The position numbers and the translations under genes are program-made. Shown one piece after another: positions 61,049 to 64,000 of a stretch of 64,000 nt of DNA; positions within the stretch are counted from its first letter, which is position 1, and every line of letters starts with the position of its first letter. Under the pieces are notes generated by a model, which saw nothing but the letters and a program-made list of their open reading frames with translations, made no database searches and was not told the DNA's origin. Source of the stretch: Kaistella solincola (GTDB taxonomy: Bacteria > Bacteroidota > Bacteroidia > Flavobacteriales > Weeksellaceae); NCBI RefSeq assembly GCF_000812875.1, contig NZ_JSYK01000003.1, positions 434,001 to 498,000 of the forward strand, written 5' to 3'.

Positions 61049-63961
61049 ATGCAAGGAAAAGGACTTATTACGCTGGTTGCGATTATTCTGGGACTTATTT
61101 GTCTAAATGAATTGTTACCAACATGGTATGCTGGTAAAATCGAAAGGCAGGCAACTGCACTGGCTGGCGGTGACCCTGTAAAATATCAGAAAGAAATGGC
61201 TCGTCTTTCTAAAGACACGCTGAACCTGGGTTTTACAAAATTGTATTATTCGCGGGCGAAAGAAAGAGAAATGAAGCTGGGTCTGGATTTGAAAGGTGGT
61301 ATTAACGTGCTGTTGGAAATCAATCAGAGAGATTTGGTTAATGATTTAACACAATACTCTACCAATCCAATTCTTCTGGAAGCCCTTGACAGAACGGATA
61401 AAGCGCAGAAAAATTCAACCAAAAATTATATTGATAATTTCTTTATTGAGTTTGATGCGGTAAATAAAGAAAAAGGTACCAACCTGAAACTGGCAGATCC
61501 GGAAATTTTCGGGAACACCAATCTTACCGAAATTAAATACAACTCTACCGACGAAGAGGTGAAAAATGTGGTAAGGGAAAAAATCAGTGCTTCGGAAGCT
61601 GCGGCGTATGAAGTTATCCGAACCCGTATCGATAAAATGGGTGTTACGCAGCCAAACGTGCAGCGTGTACCCGGAACCGGAAGAATTTCCGTGGAAATGC
61701 CGGGAAGTACAGATATAGACCGTGTAAAGAAAATGCTGGCAACCTCTGCAAAACTGCAGTTCTGGGAAGTACAGACTGTTCAGGAAGCAATTCCGTATTT
61801 GCAGCAATTGTCGACAGTAGTTCCGTTAAAAGCAGATTCTATTGGCGTGGCGAAAAATACGGATTTGATGAGTATGCTTCAGCTGAATTCCTTGCGTTCC
61901 AGCGGAGTTGGTAACGTAAAATTATCTGATACTGCAGCTGTAAATAAAATTTTAAATTCTACTGTTGCGAAAGAACTTCGTCCGGCGAACATTAAATATA
62001 CCCAGTTTATGTGGGGATATAAACCGGAATCTAAAGACCCCAATAATTTAACGCTGTACGCGATCCGTGGAAATATCAACCAGAAAGCGCCGGTTGATGG
62101 TGCTGTAGAATCTGCGCGTGTAAACTACGACGAAATGGGTAGAGTAGTTGTCGACATGCAGATGGACTCCAAAGGATCTAAAGACTGGAAAGCCATGACT
62201 GCGAAAAACGTAAACAAATCTGTTGCGGTTACGCTGGATAATGTGGTGTACACCGCACCGAATGTAGTGAACGAAATTCCGAACGGAAGAACCCAAATTT
62301 CCGGAAACTTTTCTCAGGAAGAAGCTCAGGATTTGGTGAATGTTTTAGATGCCGGGAAACTTCCTGCGAGCGCGAAAGTGGTTCAGGCAGAGGTGGTAGG
62401 GCCATCACTTGGAGCAGAATCTGTAAGTGCGGGAATGTATTCATTCATCATCGCTTTCCTTATTATTATTTTATATATGTTGTTCTACTACGGTGGAGCC
62501 GGTGTTTACGCGATTATTGCCATTTCCTTTAACCTGTTCTACCTGATGGGAATTATGGATTCGGTAGATGCCACGCTCACACTTCCCGGTATCGCAGGTA
62601 TCGTGCTTTCCATGGCGATGTCCATAGATGCGAACGTAATTGTATATGAAAGAACCAAGGAGGAACTCTTTGCCGGAAAAAATATTCGTGAAGCTTATAA
62701 TGAAGGTTTCAAATCCTCGCTTTCTGCGATTATCGACGGTAATATTACCTCACTGCTTACTGCGGTGGTTCTCTATATTTTCGGAACCGGACCTATTCAG
62801 GGATTTGCGGTTACATTAGGAATCGGTATTATCCTTTCGATGTTTACGTGTGTACTTCTTACAAGAGTTCTTATTTTTAGCAGATTGGAAAAAGGAAAAA
62901 CACTTTCAGTTTGGACTAAATTCAGTAAGAATATTTTTAGAAACTCATGGTTCGATTTCATTGGAAAAAGAAAATACGCTTATATTTTCTCCGGAATTCT
63001 AACCATAGTCTGTTTAGTTTCCATTTTCACGCAAGGGTTTAAATTTGGAGTAGATTTTCAGGGCGGAAGAAGTTATGTAGTACGATTTGTGGATCCGGTG
63101 GTGGCTGATGAGGCCGCTGTAAATTTAGAAAAACAATTTGTAGACGCAGAAGGGCAGAAAAATGCAGTCGACGTTAAAACATACGGAAATAGCAGCCAGC
63201 TGAAAATTACAACCGATTACAGGATTGATGAGGAGAGCCTCGAAGCTGATCAGGATGTAGAACGTAAACTCTTCGCTGGTCTCAAACCTTATCTCCCGAC
63301 CAATGCAAAGCTTAGCGAATTCAAAGATTCGGGTAGTAATTATGGAATTATCAACTCAGTGAAAGTAGGACCGACGGTGGCAGATGATATTAAATCAGGC
63401 GGAGTAATTGCTTTGCTGGTCGCACTTGCCGGTATTTTCCTTTACATTCTTTTGCGATTCAAAAGATGGCAGTTTTCTACAGGAGCTATTGCATCTTTAC
63501 TTCATGATGCCATCATAATTTTAGGAGTTTACTCACTTTTGAAAAACGTGATGCCATTCAATATGGAGATCAACCAGGATTTTATTGCAGCGATCTTAAC
63601 CGTACTAGGTTATTCCATCAATGATACTGTAATTATCTTCGACAGAATCCGGGAATATTTAGGTGAGAAAAAAGCGGTTACTCTTGAAGGTTTGTTTAAT
63701 GATTCCATCTCGAGTACATTAGGTAGAACCTTTAACACCGCCTTTATGACCTTCCTCGTTATTCTCGCTATTTTTGTCTTTGGTGGAGAAAATTTAAGAG
63801 GCTTTATGTTTGCGCTTCTGATCGGAGTCGGCTTTGGTACCTATTCCACCTGGTTTATTGCTTCTGCTGTATCTTATGATCTGCTTAAGAAAAAGGGTGT
63901 GGAAGGAACCAAGAAAAGTCTTATCGCTGAAAAACCTGTAGTGGTAGAAACTGGCGAGTAA
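61049..63961 (+). CDS. secDF: Protein translocase subunit SecDF (fused)
   Basis: SecDF uses the proton gradient to pull proteins through SecYEG into the periplasm. The 970-residue protein is a fusion. The SecD half has GLDLKGGINVLLEI (about 76-89), a large periplasmic P1 region, and six helices with SMAMSIDANVIVYERTKEE. The SecF half has VDFQGGRSYVVRF (about 670-682) and helices with GYSINDTVIIFDRIRE. Fusion of the two is common in Bacteroidota. All cargos of the type IX system encoded here must first cross by Sec. It is a single gene close to the window edge. Confidence 0.97.
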   Translation: MQGKGLITLVAIILGLICLNELLPTWYAGKIERQATALAGGDPVKYQKEMARLSKDTLNLGFTKLYYSRAKEREMKLGLDLKGGINVLLEINQRDLVNDLTQYSTNPILLEALDRTDKAQKNSTKNYIDNFFIEFDAVNKEKGTNLKLADPEIFGNTNLTEIKYNSTDEEVKNVVREKISASEAAAYEVIRTRIDKMGVTQPNVQRVPGTGRISVEMPGSTDIDRVKKMLATSAKLQFWEVQTVQEAIPYLQQLSTVVPLKADSIGVAKNTDLMSMLQLNSLRSSGVGNVKLSDTAAVNKILNSTVAKELRPANIKYTQFMWGYKPESKDPNNLTLYAIRGNINQKAPVDGAVESARVNYDEMGRVVVDMQMDSKGSKDWKAMTAKNVNKSVAVTLDNVVYTAPNVVNEIPNGRTQISGNFSQEEAQDLVNVLDAGKLPASAKVVQAEVVGPSLGAESVSAGMYSFIIAFLIIILYMLFYYGGAGVYAIIAISFNLFYLMGIMDSVDATLTLPGIAGIVLSMAMSIDANVIVYERTKEELFAGKNIREAYNEGFKSSLSAIIDGNITSLLTAVVLYIFGTGPIQGFAVTLGIGIILSMFTCVLLTRVLIFSRLEKGKTLSVWTKFSKNIFRNSWFDFIGKRKYAYIFSGILTIVCLVSIFTQGFKFGVDFQGGRSYVVRFVDPVVADEAAVNLEKQFVDAEGQKNAVDVKTYGNSSQLKITTDYRIDEESLEADQDVERKLFAGLKPYLPTNAKLSEFKDSGSNYGIINSVKVGPTVADDIKSGGVIALLVALAGIFLYILLRFKRWQFSTGAIASLLHDAIIILGVYSLLKNVMPFNMEINQDFIAAILTVLGYSINDTVIIFDRIREYLGEKKAVTLEGLFNDSISSTLGRTFNTAFMTFLVILAIFVFGGENLRGFMFALLIGVGFGTYSTWFIASAVSYDLLKKKGVEGTKKSLIAEKPVVVETGE

Positions 63962-63984
63962 TCTTAAATTTATTATATCTGAAG

Positions 63985-64000
63985 TCCTTCATCCGAAGGA
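63985..64000 (+). terminator. Probable start of the secDF terminator, cut by the window edge
   Basis: TCCTTC and GAAGGA pair around ATCC in the final 16 bases, 24 bases after the secDF stop. Any T-tract would lie outside the window. Confidence 0.45.

Overview
The window is chromosomal DNA from a member of the Bacteroidota, almost certainly class Flavobacteriia and most likely the Chryseobacterium/Kaistella group (Weeksellaceae). The evidence is a porV-porU/gldJ type IX secretion and gliding locus, a C-terminal type IX sorting domain on a subtilase, an S46 dipeptidyl-peptidase, a fused SecDF, long AT-rich leaders without Shine-Dalgarno sequences, and at least fifteen exact copies of the Bacteroidota -7 promoter box TAnnTTTG, nearly all placed just upstream of a gene in the correct orientation. 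The genus is inferred from gene content and was not tested.

Layout. 1-2944: purine genes purD (its start lies outside the window) and guaA. 3006-4787: a two-gene AT-rich insert directly behind guaA (a small DUF3892-like protein and a Cdc6-like P-loop ATPase). 4805-9570: lipoprotein, DEAD-box helicase, hemerythrin, ahcY and a phosphopantetheinyl transferase. 9546-20040: FUSC membrane protein, then porV and porU divergent from gldJ, then murF. 20037-22339: Nudix hydrolase, SRPBCC protein, ABC ATPase and a tRNA Ser-Pro-Arg operon. 22472-30453: amidase lipoprotein, aspA, M16 peptidase, a possible 26-residue microprotein and a DPP11-like peptidase. 30643-37508: a CxxC membrane protein, glgB-glgA, an L,D-transpeptidase, and a PDZ aspartic protease with an overlapping membrane protein. 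37598-47315: ppc, T9SS-exported subtilase, DegT aminotransferase with galE, CinA-like deamidase, FAD/Rieske oxidoreductase and an SDR. 47565-54000: TonB-dependent receptor, dapF-mltG, pnuC, rhodanese and a Crp-family regulator. 54178-63961: amino-acid permease, Asp-box protein, hemN, rlmF, a frameshifted micro-gene, an SDR and secDF.

How the genes work together. SecDF, PorU, PorV and GldJ belong to the route that exports and processes proteins carrying a C-terminal type IX signal; the subtilase at 40173-41777 is a cargo of that route in the same window. The subtilase, the DPP11-like enzyme, the amino-acid permease and aspA fit a peptide- and amino-acid-consuming lifestyle. murF, dapF, mltG, the amidase and the L,D-transpeptidase are cell-wall genes scattered as single units or pairs. 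Most of the window is ordinary core genome.

The least explained items are the pair behind guaA, a degenerate GGC/GCC intergenic motif that recurs about eighteen times, a set of promoters placed so close to the start codon that their mRNAs should be nearly leaderless, and two sub-100-residue coding candidates at 28071-28151 and 59343-59530. No CRISPR array, rRNA, insertion sequence, integrase or phage gene was seen.
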